From assembly GCA_031315915.1 (NCBI GenBank), contig JALDRK010000012.1:41413-105412 (forward strand): a stretch of DNA of 64,000 bases. Direction: 5' to 3'. The notes beneath the pieces were generated by a model. It did not search any database. It was not told the DNA's origin and saw only the letters and a list, made by a program, of their open reading frames with translations. Below, one piece after another: positions 9,366 through 19,097 of the stretch; position 1 is the first letter of the stretch, and each line of letters opens with the position of its first letter. This DNA is from Nitrospirales bacterium. Its GTDB lineage: Bacteria; Nitrospirota; Nitrospiria; Nitrospirales; UBA8639. The position numbers and the translations under genes were made by a program.

Positions 9366-10284
9366 CACGAAGTAATTCCTCCTCAGGGGGAAAAGGACTT
9401 GCCCGGGCGAATTCCACAGCCTCATCAATTTCCTTTATGATCGAAGGCTGCATCATGTCCCGCAAGTCGGGATGCTGTTCAAGCGGATCACGTTGTTTCC
9501 ATGACCACCATTCCTCCCGCTGACGATAGCCGCAATGAAAATCTTCTCCTGGTCCCACATGTTCCTTATATCGATAGGTCCGAATTTCGACAAAGACCGG
9601 TTCCCGAATCTGGCGAACACGCCGCACCAGACCGGATATCGTGTCGGCTACATTTTCCAAATCGTATCCGTCGGCTATATGCTGTGCAGACAGACCGTAC
9701 GATCGTGCATGCTCGAGAATAGCGTATCGTTGTCTGGCTGATTGAGAGGAGTGGACGGCTAATCCGTTGTTCTCGCACAAAAACAACACCGGGAGACGAT
9801 GAAGAACCGCAAAGTTCAATGATTCATGATAGACGCCTTCTTCGGTGGCCCCGTCCCCAAACACTGCCATCACGACTTGATCTTTGCCGAGATGTTTGGC
9901 TGCCAGTGCCGCACCCACCGCGTGGGGAATCGTACTGGCGACCACGGCCGAAGAACCCATGAGTCCTACCTCAGGAGCGGTTAAATGCATGGAACCGGCC
10001 TTTCCGCGGGCACATCCCGTCACTTTCCCGTATAACTCCGCAAACATTTCCTTCAGGTTTCCCCCTTTGGCCAGGTAAAATGCATGGCTTCGATAAGTAC
10101 AAAAGATCAGATCCGTTTTTTCCAGTTCCTGGCAGGCTCCCACCGCCACAGCCTCCTGACCGATGGATAAATGGACAGGACTTTGAATCACGTCCGAGGG
10201 ATATAAAGCGATGATTCGTTCTTCGACCAAACGGATACGCAAAGCCTGATAGAACAATTCACGGAAGCGCTGCGCATCCGTCAT
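9355..10284 (-). CDS. 2-oxoacid dehydrogenase E1 alpha-type subunit (ThDP-binding)
   Basis: A 309-residue alpha subunit. The ThDP motif runs from GDG (143-145, FGDGATEEG) to ENNG (171-174), and TYRSHAFYLAKGG matches the family's conserved active-site region. Typical phosphorylation-loop landmarks follow in YRYKEHVGPGEDFH. It begins at ATG 10284 overlapping the nucleotidyltransferase stop as ATGA, and overlaps the beta subunit by 11 nt, so all three are translationally coupled. Coupling of an E1 gene pair to a sugar nucleotidyltransferase points to sugar modification rather than central metabolism. Pyruvate is the most likely donor by analogy; the acceptor is unknown. Confidence 0.87.
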   Translation of the reverse strand: MTDAQRFRELFYQALRIRLVEERIIALYPSDVIQSPVHLSIGQEAVAVGACQELEKTDLIFCTYRSHAFYLAKGGNLKEMFAELYGKVTGCARGKAGSMHLTAPEVGLMGSSAVVASTIPHAVGAALAAKHLGKDQVVMAVFGDGATEEGVYHESLNFAVLHRLPVLFLCENNGLAVHSSQSARQRYAILEHARSYGLSAQHIADGYDLENVADTISGLVRRVRQIREPVFVEIRTYRYKEHVGPGEDFHCGYRQREEWWSWKQRDPLEQHPDLRDMMQPSIIKEIDEAVEFARASPFPPEEELLRDVV

Positions 10285-11126
10285 AAAGATCCCACCGGAG
10301 TACCACCTAAGGATCGAATTTTCCGGTTCGAGTGAGGATCGGCAAAAAACTCTTCTGCCACTCGGTAGGAGGCCGGAGTTCCAATGTCAAGAAACCGCCC
10401 TTCGCTGGGATACCCATGGATCCCCCCGGAGAGCATCTGAGGAAAAATTTCCCTTTCCAAGGAAGAAGGCTCTCCTCTCGGAATAGCTTCGATAAATGAT
10501 CGTTCCATGAGATATATCCCCGCATTGGCCCAAATCGGCCCGGCCTTCCGCCCTTTCTCGGAAAACTCGGTAAGACGAGAGTCTGCATCGAACTGAACCG
10601 CTCCAAACCTGTCGCCCTGCTCCACTCGCGCCAGTGCAAGAGACACGACCCCTCTCTTTTCAATATGCCATTGAACAAATCGTTCAAGATTCACATCACA
10701 AAAGGAATCGCCGTTCATGACCAGAACCGGATAACTGTCGAATAGCTCCATGGCTTCTCGAAGCGCTCCCGCCGTTCCCCGAGGCTCAGATTCATAGGAA
10801 TAGTGAATAGTCAGGCCCTGATAGTGTGATCCGAAAAACGAGACAATGGAATCGGCAAACACCCCCGTACACAACACAACGCTTTGAATCCCATACTGGG
10901 AAATTTGTTCGAGGAGATAGGCAAGAAAGGGTACACCATGAACCGGTGCCATGACCTTAGAGCGGTCATGAATGACCGGTCGTAAGCGACTTCCCACTCC
11001 GCCCGCCAACACGGCCGCCGTCGTACATCCCAAAGAGGATGGCTGATTTTTGGAGGTTGCTAATCCATTTTGTTTAAAGGATAAAGCGGTCATTGGTTCA
11101 TACTCGAAGAAATCGGCACAACACAT
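10281..11126 (-). CDS. hddC: Sugar-1-phosphate nucleotidyltransferase, HddC-like
   Basis: The nucleotidyltransferase signature AVLAGGVGSRLRP begins near residue 38, followed by SKVMAPVHGVPFL, the metal-binding MNGDSFCD, and the late ANAGIYLM and GRFLDIGTP segments. This pattern fits the D-glycero-D-manno-heptose 1-phosphate guanylyltransferase (HddC/WcbM) group. It is the first gene of the sugar operon. Two starts are possible, ATG 11126 (used here) and ATG 11093 (MTALSFKQNG). Neither has a strong ribosome site and both lie before the catalytic core. It would activate the product of the hddA-like kinase with GTP, but a close relative using other sugars is possible. Confidence 0.8.
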   Translation of the reverse strand: MCCADFFEYEPMTALSFKQNGLATSKNQPSSLGCTTAAVLAGGVGSRLRPVIHDRSKVMAPVHGVPFLAYLLEQISQYGIQSVVLCTGVFADSIVSFFGSHYQGLTIHYSYESEPRGTAGALREAMELFDSYPVLVMNGDSFCDVNLERFVQWHIEKRGVVSLALARVEQGDRFGAVQFDADSRLTEFSEKGRKAGPIWANAGIYLMERSFIEAIPRGEPSSLEREIFPQMLSGGIHGYPSEGRFLDIGTPASYRVAEEFFADPHSNRKIRSLGGTPVGSL

Positions 11127-11386
11127 TCCAACGATGAATGAATAAAAACATTTTCAAGTTCCATGCCATGCAAACGTAGATGAGCCCAGAGAGATCACCA
11201 CACATTGGCTATCATTTTCTGACCATCGGGCGTCACAACGCACGATTAAGAAGGTTTCTCTCAGGGGGGCGGTAAGTCTTGCCTAGGATTACCAGGCATA
11301 TCAGGTAAGGCAGAGAACGAAGGAGAATCGCGGCACAACTCCTTCATGTAATCTGTCTATTTGGTCTGCTGTCGACGGATGGATCG

Positions 11387-11638
11387 TCAGGAGGGCTTTG
11401 AAACGTCAGATGGAGATTTTGTATGCTTGGGAAGCATGGCCAGATGTGCTGGGTCGGATGAAGTCGCCTTCATGTTTTCCTGACGAACCGCCTCATAGAG
11501 TTCTTCACGAAGCACACGGAGGGTGGAGGGACATTCGATGCCGATACGAACCTGGCCTCCTTTGATTTGCACCAACACAATTCGGATATCTTCTCCGAGT
11601 CGAATCGCTTCATCTTTTTTTCTCGTTAAAATCAGCAT
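11387..11638 (-). CDS. csrA: Carbon storage regulator CsrA
   Basis: Start is ATG 11638, giving MLILTRKKDEAIRLG, the invariant CsrA N-terminus; a longer frame to 11689 has no support. The five-strand core is followed by the RNA-contact region ending LRVLREELYEAV with the conserved Arg44. At 83 residues it is longer than the usual 60-70 because of a polar C-terminal tail (LPKHTKSPSD) not needed for the fold. CsrA binds GGA motifs in mRNA leaders and represses flagellin translation in many flagellated bacteria. It sits 111 nt downstream of fliW, whose product antagonises it, and follows flgK/flgL, the classical location. Confidence 0.95.
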   Translation of the reverse strand: MLILTRKKDEAIRLGEDIRIVLVQIKGGQVRIGIECPSTLRVLREELYEAVRQENMKATSSDPAHLAMLPKHTKSPSDVSKPS

Positions 11639-11749
11639 AAGGCCTTCCTTGGCTATGATTGTCAGAAAAACACAACCTGACGCCTTCAACCATAATGAAT
11701 AAGCTTGACCGATGAGATTGCTTGCCTCTGGCTCAAGAGAATCACTCTC

Positions 11750-12229
11750 TTATACCGAGGCGGATGCTGCCGTATGAGTCGCTTCGGCTGATACGGCAAC
11801 CGGCTCAGGAATTAAGGGAAATCGAATGGGAATCGATTCGTGCAAAATCAGTTGTTTTCCTTTTCGCGTACGTTGGTTGACCACGATGGGTGCCCGTAGA
11901 TTGGCGCTGGCCCGATCGGGGGCATCGGCGGGAATCGTCACGACTGCCAGCAACGACAAGGAATCGGTGGATTGTACGTCCAACTCCTGCAGGTTATCAT
12001 CCGGGATTTCGACCTGATAGTCGGTATCCAGCACCTGCAGATCCACCAGCACAAACGCCAAACTTGGCTCATCAGCACATTGTAACCACTGATATTCTGA
12101 CGAATCTCCTACTTCCAGGACGACAAACCGACGATGAGACGGAAAGCCGACCAATCCGGAAGGAAACGTGAGCAAGGCCTCTTCCGCCACTTCAAGATTT
12201 CCAAAACGATTACTAGACAATTTCATCAT
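11750..12229 (-). CDS. fliW: Flagellar assembly factor FliW
   Basis: A 159-residue FliW. The N-terminal SSNRFGNLEVAEEALLTFPSGLVGF and YQWLQCADEPSLAFV are diagnostic. Start at ATG 12229 (an in-frame ATG follows at 12226); a GAGGAG lies about 5 nt before it. FliW is a non-competitive CsrA antagonist that binds flagellin, linking flagellin export to its own translation. Its stop is 111 nt before csrA, and the two are probably co-transcribed, as in Bacillus and Campylobacter. The C-terminal tail after FPLIPEP is alanine-rich and likely disordered. Confidence 0.95.
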   Translation of the reverse strand: MMKLSSNRFGNLEVAEEALLTFPSGLVGFPSHRRFVVLEVGDSSEYQWLQCADEPSLAFVLVDLQVLDTDYQVEIPDDNLQELDVQSTDSLSLLAVVTIPADAPDRASANLRAPIVVNQRTRKGKQLILHESIPIRFPLIPEPVAVSAEATHTAASASV

Positions 12230-12285
12230 TTCTCCTCATCCGTTGAGTGAATGCCTATTCTGGAGCTTTCGTCATCTGTCGGTTC

Positions 12286-14638
12286 TCAGGAAGACAGGCT
12301 CGACACGTGATCCGGACACTGCCCCGTTGGTTGACTCAATTCCACACACACTTTGGCAATCTGATCGATTTCATACGGCTTTTGAAGAAACGCCACGACA
12401 CCCTGATTCAGTAATTCTTGGACGGCATGATTGCGATCATACCCCGTGCACAAGATCACTTTAATATCCGGAATCCATTGTTTCAAATGGGCAAAACATT
12501 CCGGTCCCGGCATATCGGGCATCACCATATCCAACACTACGATATCCACCTGATTTCTGGCATCCTGGCAGTACTCAATGGCCTCTTTGCCGTTCAATAC
12601 GACTGCGACTTGATAGCCCAAATACTTCAACACGGCGCTGGTCGCCTCGGCAACTTCCCGTTCATCATCGACAACAAGAATGTGGCCTGTACCTTTCGAA
12701 GGCGCTGATTTTTGACTGACCAACGGCTTAGAGGGAACCTGGGAGGATGCCGGAAGATAGACTTTCATCGTCGTCCCCGCCCCAAACGTACTGGTGACAC
12801 CGATATACCCTCGATGATTTTTCACGATTCCATAGACCATAGCTAATCCCATGCCAGATCCCTTGCCGGATTCTTTTGTCGAGAAAAACGGTTCAAAAAT
12901 TTTTCCTTGGACCTCTGCAGGAATTCCCTCCCCGCTATCGGTGACCCGAACCACGACATAGTCCCCAGGATAGAGGCCTGGTACATGGGAAGCCTGCATA
13001 TCGGACACCGTTTCATTCGAGGTAGCAAATCGCAACTCTCCGCTCGTTCCCATCGCATCACAGGCATTCACGGAGAGATTCATGAACACTTGAAACATTT
13101 GGTTGGGGTCTCCCTCAATCCATGGTTGTCCGGCATTGAACTCCATCTGAAACGCAATCGTTTTCCCCATGGTTCGCTCCAGGAGATGGACGACTTCCCG
13201 GATCACGTCATGAAGATCTACAGGAACATGATGATGTTTGCCCTGCCGCGCAAACCCCAATAATTGAGACGTGAGTTCCCGTCCACGACGAACGGCTTTT
13301 TCAATCACATTCCCGACCGTCCACGCTCCATCCTCCGGCTCGGATCGTGATTTCAATAAGCTGGCATGGCTCAAGATCGCGGTCATGATATTGTTCATAT
13401 CGTGAGCGACCCCGGACGCCAATCGTCCAATGGCTTCCATTTTTTGGACCTGGCGCAACTGTTGTTCCAACTTGGCCTTGTCCGCCTCCATCTGCTTTCT
13501 TCCGGACAAATCACGCGCAATTAGCAACATATGCGGTTTGCCGCCGAATCGCACGGGACGCACCGTTTTTTCCGTACACACCTGACTCCCGTCACGGCCA
13601 AGCAAGATGGCTTCACTCCAATGGCCATCAGGAGAAAAACATGCTGGCCATGAGGATCGGATCTCTATCGACTCCGTTGCGGGATACAGCATTGCCAGTG
13701 GCTTGCCAACTAGATCGTCAGGGGAATACTGCAATTGCCTGGCACCGGCGGCATTAATACATTGAATGGTGCCTTGAAAATCGTAAATCACAAGAATATC
13801 GGGAAGGATCTCGAATAAGCCCCGAAACTGGGCTTCGGACTCCCGGAGATCACTGGTGCGGGTTTTCAGGAGATGTTCGACGCGGGAGAGTACCCGTTCC
13901 CATCGTCCCTTTTCACAATACACCAACAGTTCGTTTGGATCACAATTTTTGGCAAGGACTACGTCAGACGCACTGACATGCAGGGGTGACCCGCTGTATT
14001 CAACCACACTTTCTAGCAGGACACAGGTTGTGTGGGGCACCGACTTCTTGCACCATAGTCGCAACTCGCCCATTCATATCGGGCAAGGGGTCATCTATCA
14101 CCACAATATCCGGACAAGGCTCCAGTTCGGATCCCATCATGTGATTTGCGCTCGAAAACCACCTGGCCTGCCACCCCCGTTCATGAAACACTTGGCGCAT
14201 ACGCTCGACCCGCGCTTCGTGACTGGAAACAATCCATACCTGCACGCTTTTCGAGCGCGAGGGTTGTTCCCACAATTGGGCGACGGCTTGTCGAATACGC
14301 CGCGGTTCGGCAGGTAACGCCAAAAACGCAGAAGCCCCCAAATCGGCAAGGACCTCCTCGGCATCGGGCCCGGCATAGGTCGCCGAGACAGCCAGAATCG
14401 GCGGTATCTGCCTAGGACACGGAAAATGGGCTTGCAGAAGTTCGCAAAACCGCCATCCGGTAATCCCCGGCATATGCAGATCCAACACAATTCCATCAGG
14501 AACATGACCCTCTTGAACCCACTGCCATGCCGTTTCGGACGAGTGATGGGAAATCACCTCATACTGATCCTGTGCGAATAGACTACCCAGAAAGTGCAAT
14601 TGAACAGGATCGTCGTTAATGAGAAGCAACGTTTTCAT
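12286..14638 (-). CDS. Hybrid histidine kinase REC-REC-PAS-HisKA-HATPase-REC (frameshifted as written)
   Basis: The gene appears in two overlapping frames, 14000-14638 and 12286-14073. The first holds a complete receiver (phospho-Asp in LDLHMPG) and the first half of a second ([12 protein letters not shown]). The second frame continues it as [14 protein letters not shown] and [13 protein letters not shown], which has the conserved Lys of a receiver. One indel in the AC-rich stretch at about 14028-14035 (two bases missing or one extra) therefore splits a single gene of about 784 residues. Then follow PAS ([12 protein letters not shown]), HisKA with phospho-His in VAHDMNN, HATPase ([17 protein letters not shown]) and a final receiver ([12 protein letters not shown]). 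There is no membrane segment. ATGA coupling to the diguanylate cyclase upstream suggests joint signalling. Confidence 0.8.
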
Positions 14639-15609
14639 TGTGATCGAAACAGGGGATTGGGATGCATCATGGCTGCCACGGGTTCGTCCTCACACACATC
14701 GAAATGAGCGTATTCCACTCCATTGCGTCCCGTGTTTTTCACCAAATACAGAGCTCCGTCAGCGGTTTGGATGAGACGCTCCAACGGAAACGGGTATGGT
14801 TCCCTCCACGTCGTCACTCCCTGACTCAGGGTCACGGACAGCTCAATATTTTTATATCGAAAGGGAGTATTCGATACCGCCAATCGGATGCGTTCGGCCA
14901 GACTGAGCGCTTGGTCCGCATCGCTATTGGGTAACACCATCAAGAACTCTTCACCCCCATACCGCCCGATCGAGTCATAGGATCGCAAACAACTTCGCAT
15001 GCGTTCGGCGACTTCGATCAAAATCTGATCTCCAACGATGTGTCCAAAGGAATCATTCACGGTTTTAAAGGCATCTAAATCACCTAAAATCACACTGACG
15101 GGTTGATGTTGCCGATGAGCGCGGTCCACTTCGCGCAAGAGGGCATCCACAATCGCCCCATGATTCAAAATTTGAGTCAAGGGATCTTGCATGGCTTGAA
15201 TCCGGAGAGATTCTCTGGTGGCAATCAGTTCATTTTGAAGATCCACAATTCGTTTGCCTGCCCGTAACCGTGCGTCTAATTCTCCCAGATGAAAGGGTTT
15301 GGTCAAATAGTCGTCGGCACCCGCATCCAACCCCGCAATCAAGTCCTCAGGATTGTTCCTTCCCGTAAGCAAAATAATATACATGTAGGGCACGCCCGCT
15401 TGTTCTCGAATACATTTGCACAGTTGTGGGCCGCTCATTCCCGGCATCATCCAATCCATGATAGCGACATTGGGAGTCGGCCCAGCTTCAATGATCTCCC
15501 AGGCGGCATCTCCGTCATGAGCCGAAACCACATCATGGCCCCACTGACGCAGCCGGTAGACCACCATATGCAAGGTGAGGGGATCATCATCAACAACTAA
15601 GACTCGCAT
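14635..15609 (-). CDS. Response-regulator diguanylate cyclase (REC-GGDEF)
   Basis: A 324-residue protein: receiver domain residues 1-120 with phospho-Asp52 (IMDWMMPG) and Lys in LTKPFH, then a GGDEF domain with active site GGEEF. An inhibitory I-site RSYD sits exactly five residues before GGEEF, so product feedback is expected. The C-terminal 25 residues (FDVCEDEPVAAMM) are extra. It makes cyclic di-GMP, probably under control of the hybrid kinase to which it is coupled by ATGA. It lies 69 nt after flgL, so the pair may be expressed with the hook-associated genes and adjust motility versus attachment. Confidence 0.92.
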   Translation of the reverse strand: MRVLVVDDDPLTLHMVVYRLRQWGHDVVSAHDGDAAWEIIEAGPTPNVAIMDWMMPGMSGPQLCKCIREQAGVPYMYIILLTGRNNPEDLIAGLDAGADDYLTKPFHLGELDARLRAGKRIVDLQNELIATRESLRIQAMQDPLTQILNHGAIVDALLREVDRAHRQHQPVSVILGDLDAFKTVNDSFGHIVGDQILIEVAERMRSCLRSYDSIGRYGGEEFLMVLPNSDADQALSLAERIRLAVSNTPFRYKNIELSVTLSQGVTTWREPYPFPLERLIQTADGALYLVKNTGRNGVEYAHFDVCEDEPVAAMMHPNPLFRSQ

Positions 15610-15678
15610 AGAGAGTTATCGTTTCCTTTCAACATAACAAGGTTATACAGTCCGAATTCCAAAAGATCAGGCACGCTA

Positions 15679-16827
15679 TCAAAGAAAATTCAACAAGCTG
15701 GTTTCGAACTGACGGGTCAGGGTGGCCATGGAGGCTTCCAACGTTGTCTGTAACGTAGCTAAATCGGAAGCCACTTTTGCAAAATCCGCATCTTCATACC
15801 CGGAACGAAGGGTTTCAGTATTCACTGTCAACAGATCCAAGCCTTCCTGTATGGTATCCAAACGATTCACTTTGGCACCTAAATCGGCCCGAGCGTCAGT
15901 GACTTGGGATAAGGACGTATCGAAGGTCGCAATGGCCGACTCAATGGCATTGACATCGTTGGTAACCAGGGCCTGATGAAAATTCTGTAAATTCTGAAAC
16001 AGATCGCTCGTGGGCCCTGAAAACACCTGATCTCCGGTGACATTCGAATCCACCGTTCGACCATCTCCAATTTCAAGGGGGATGGCTTCGCTATCGCCTT
16101 GATAGGCATAGCCCACTCGAACAAAAAATTGATCTCCGGTTTGGGGAGGTCCCCCACCATCGGTAATTGTGAGATCAAGCCCATCAAAGGAAAAGGTCGA
16201 GCCGGAGGTGTAGGCATTTCCGCTCGAGAGCGTTTGATTGGTCGTGGCGTTCACCACATCAAACTGCGTAGAGGAGGTGAACCGAATCTGGTACAAATCG
16301 GGTTGCAACGCCGAGGCGATGGACACCGCGGCAGAAATCGCCGCTCCTCCGGTATTTCCGGTATGGGCCGAGCCCGTTGCCGTCCCCAACGCAAAAGGTT
16401 CGGTTTGTGTTTGACTTCCCGCAAAAATAAATCGCCCGTTCAATTGGGTATTCGCCAGGCCCACCAAACCCAGGATGAGCTGCTGCACTTCTTTGGCTGC
16501 ATTCGCTCGTTCAGAAGCCGAATTGGTGTCATTCCGCATTTGAAGAGCCAATTCTTTGGCGCGTTGCATACTCAAACCGGCCGTCTCTAAGGTGCTGTCC
16601 GATAGATTCAACCGCCCGACGCCTTCATTGACATTAAGTCTTCTCCGTTCGGTCGTCTGTAAGACATTCCTGAATTGGTTGATCCGTTCCATGGCTGCCG
16701 GATCATCGGATGGGCGATTAACCCGTTTTCCCGATGCAATTTGTTCGTTTCGATCAAAAATATCGGTCCGCAATCTCCGGATCGTGTTGAGAATGCTATC
16801 GACTTGTTGACGTTCAGTGACGCGCAT
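15679..16827 (-). CDS. flgL: Flagellar hook-associated protein 3 (hook-filament junction)
   Basis: A 382-residue FlgL. The N-terminal coiled region includes NTIRRLRTDIFDRNEQIASGKRVNRPSDDP and the C-terminal helix ends LTRQFETSLLNFL, the paired D0/D1 helices that pack in the filament axis. A beta-rich middle domain (about 170-250) contains RFTSSTQFDVV, TSGSTFSFDGLDLTI and TGDQFFVRV, and is related to a similar insertion in FlgK. It is exported by the flagellar type III system, so no Sec signal is expected or seen. Start at ATG 16827; it lies 77 nt after flgK. Confidence 0.93.
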   Translation of the reverse strand: MRVTERQQVDSILNTIRRLRTDIFDRNEQIASGKRVNRPSDDPAAMERINQFRNVLQTTERRRLNVNEGVGRLNLSDSTLETAGLSMQRAKELALQMRNDTNSASERANAAKEVQQLILGLVGLANTQLNGRFIFAGSQTQTEPFALGTATGSAHTGNTGGAAISAAVSIASALQPDLYQIRFTSSTQFDVVNATTNQTLSSGNAYTSGSTFSFDGLDLTITDGGGPPQTGDQFFVRVGYAYQGDSEAIPLEIGDGRTVDSNVTGDQVFSGPTSDLFQNLQNFHQALVTNDVNAIESAIATFDTSLSQVTDARADLGAKVNRLDTIQEGLDLLTVNTETLRSGYEDADFAKVASDLATLQTTLEASMATLTRQFETSLLNFL

Positions 16828-16904
16828 GGCCGGAATGTCCTTTTTATTTCAATCCAGTTTGCTTATTCCCTAGAAGACGAACACCATCATCCTCACAACA
16901 TGCT

Positions 16905-18551
16905 CTATTGTCCCATCGTCAAAATCGTCTGCAGTAATTCATCGGCAACCGTAATCATTCGGGCCGATGCTTCAAAGGCACGCTGAAAACTCAAGAGATT
17001 CGTCAATTCCTCGTCCAGGGATACGCCCGAGACACTGTCTCTCAGGCGATTCACTTGATCCAATTCCATTTCCTTGCTCTGAAGAGCCAGATCCGATTCT
17101 CGTGCCGCAATTCCCACATCCCCAATCGTAATCGTGTGGTAGTCACTCAAGGTGACATTGCCTAGTTCACTCTGGCGGGCCGTATGCAGATTCACCAAGG
17201 CCAAGGCATTTTGGTTCCCACCGGGAACAGTGGCGGCGGATGAAGCCGCAGCAATTTTATCCGTGTCACTGACGGCCACCCCGAATCGCTGAGCGGCGCC
17301 TTTGTGTGCACTGAGGGTAAACGTATCTCCGGCGGCCACCGTGCCGGTCACGACCACGTCCAATCCGTCAAAATTAATGGTGGCTCCCGAGGTATAGGCT
17401 CCCGAAGTCACCGTGGATCCGGTGGTGGTATCCACAATCGAATAAGCCGCCGCGCCCGTAAACCGGACTTCATAATTATCGAGAGTCAATAAGGTCGGAT
17501 CCGAAATGGCAACCGAGGTCCCTTGGGCCGTCCCAGTATTGGTATCCCGGGCTAAAGGCGGATCGGGAGTCAGCGAGGAAAAAAAGAGGTTGCCTGTCGT
17601 GCCATCCAACCCGTATCCAACCTGATGTTGTTGGTTAAATTCATTGATCAGCTGAGCCGCCAACCGGTCAAGACGATCTTGGAATGCCGGAATATCGGTA
17701 TCCCGAAGGGTCAAGAGGCCGCCGATTTTTCCTCCGTGAATTTTCTCCGTAATAGACAACAGGTTACCATCGCTTCGCACAAAGGCGACATCGGAAAAAG
17801 GCGGGTTATCCGAATCAGGAGTCGTAGATAAGGCATTGGCGTGATTCCCGGCTACTAACAATTGCCCTCCAACCATCAGACCGATGCCGTCACGCAACGT
17901 GACCTGTTCAAGATCGACCAATTCAGCCATTTCATTGATCAGGACTCCCCGTTGGTCACGGAGATCCGGGGCTTCCTGCCCACTGGATTCCGCCTTGAAA
18001 ATCTGATCGTTGAGAGATGCCACTTTGACCGCCAGGCCGTTGATGGTTTCGACATGCCTGGAAATTTCTCCATTGGCATCCGCTCGAATTTGATGAAATC
18101 CTTGAGCCGTCGAGAGAAATTGATCGGTCAAGGAAGCGCCCTTGGCGAGGAGAGCCGTGCGTTGAATGGCACTCTCGGGATTGGTCGTCACATCCCGAAG
18201 AGCGTTAAAAAATTCGGTTAAACTAAATCCCAACCCTGAATTATCCGTATCGGTTACAAGCCCGTCGGCCTGGGTTAAAAAATTATTCCGTGATGTCAGA
18301 TAGCCGAAATCTTGCGTCACGGAGGTAATCTGATTTTCCAAAAACGAATCCACCGTCCGGCGAATTTGTCCGACTGCCACGCCACTGCCGATTACCCCTT
18401 CCACCGGACGTTTGGTTTCAAGGACCACTTCCTGTCGGGAGTAGCCCTTTGTATTGATATTGGCAATATTATGGGAGGTAGTGGCCAGCCCCTGTTGATG
18501 GGCCTGAATCCCCGAACGGGCGATATTGAACAAATGATTGATTCCTGCCAT
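16905..18551 (-). CDS. flgK: Flagellar hook-associated protein 1
   Basis: A 548-residue FlgK. The N-terminus LFNIARSGIQAHQQGLATTS plus HNIANINTKGYSRQ is the shared rod/hook signature, and the C-terminal helix (LSFQRAFEASARMI, ILTMG) ends the protein as in the family. The middle region has an inserted beta domain (EVRFTGAAAYSIV, TSGATINFDGLDVVVT) resembling that of FlgL. It forms the first junction ring between hook and filament. It begins 12 nt after flgN, its likely chaperone, and is expected to be a late gene controlled through FliA/FlgM. Confidence 0.95.
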   Translation of the reverse strand: MAGINHLFNIARSGIQAHQQGLATTSHNIANINTKGYSRQEVVLETKRPVEGVIGSGVAVGQIRRTVDSFLENQITSVTQDFGYLTSRNNFLTQADGLVTDTDNSGLGFSLTEFFNALRDVTTNPESAIQRTALLAKGASLTDQFLSTAQGFHQIRADANGEISRHVETINGLAVKVASLNDQIFKAESSGQEAPDLRDQRGVLINEMAELVDLEQVTLRDGIGLMVGGQLLVAGNHANALSTTPDSDNPPFSDVAFVRSDGNLLSITEKIHGGKIGGLLTLRDTDIPAFQDRLDRLAAQLINEFNQQHQVGYGLDGTTGNLFFSSLTPDPPLARDTNTGTAQGTSVAISDPTLLTLDNYEVRFTGAAAYSIVDTTTGSTVTSGAYTSGATINFDGLDVVVTGTVAAGDTFTLSAHKGAAQRFGVAVSDTDKIAAASSAATVPGGNQNALALVNLHTARQSELGNVTLSDYHTITIGDVGIAARESDLALQSKEMELDQVNRLRDSVSGVSLDEELTNLLSFQRAFEASARMITVADELLQTILTMGQ

Positions 18552-18563
18552 GACTCGTATCCG

Positions 18564-19058
18564 TTATCCGCGAAGGTTGACCGAACAGGGAACTGGTTGG
18601 ACTCGCAAGGTGCCGGTTCCTTGATAGACTGGGCCCTGCCCTAATCCGGTATTGATGAGATTCATGGCTTCACGCACGACATATTGTCCGCGTCGGACCA
18701 AAACCGCATTTTTTTGACCTTGTTCTCGGACACGTGCGGTTTCTCTTCGTATGGCCTTGAATACCGGGAGTTGGTGAACACGCAAAAAATCCGGGTGTTG
18801 TTTGAGCAAGCTCCAACACTCAGCGGATGATCCCGTGGGAACCCAAGGACGCAGCAGCGCGACCAAGTGTTGTTCGGAGCGATGAAAATTCTCCAAGACA
18901 TTCGCCTTCTGTTCGACCAAGGCCATCATCTTTTCCCGGTCGAGCCCCTTCATGACCGCCTCTTCTTGCACAAGCAGTTTCGAAAGCTCTTCAAGAACCT
19001 CCAATAACCGTTGAAAAACCTGCTGCAGAGCTATCCAGGGTATCGCGTGGGGTTTCAT
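18564..19058 (-). CDS. flgN: FlgN-family export chaperone
   Basis: Start set at ATG 19058 (MKPHAIPWIALQQV, 164 aa), which has AAGGAG 9 nt upstream; a TTG 24 nt earlier has no ribosome site of its own. The protein is almost entirely helical, with the FlgN-like segment LEELSKLLVQEEAVMKGLD and LVEQKANVLENF. The final basic helix and tail match the family's weak C-terminal conservation. FlgN binds the C-termini of FlgK and FlgL to keep them export-ready. The call leans on position between flgM and flgK as much as on sequence, since FlgN proteins diverge strongly. Confidence 0.85.
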   Translation of the reverse strand: MKPHAIPWIALQQVFQRLLEVLEELSKLLVQEEAVMKGLDREKMMALVEQKANVLENFHRSEQHLVALLRPWVPTGSSAECWSLLKQHPDFLRVHQLPVFKAIRRETARVREQGQKNAVLVRRGQYVVREAMNLINTGLGQGPVYQGTGTLRVQPVPCSVNLRG

Positions 19059-19097
19059 GCCAAACAGCTCCTTCTTACCCAACTGACCATCAACCGA

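Noticed and set aside
14000..14073. Two separate genes for the REC protein and the hybrid kinase
   Set aside because: The second frame begins in the middle of a receiver domain that the first frame starts, so one split gene explains both better.
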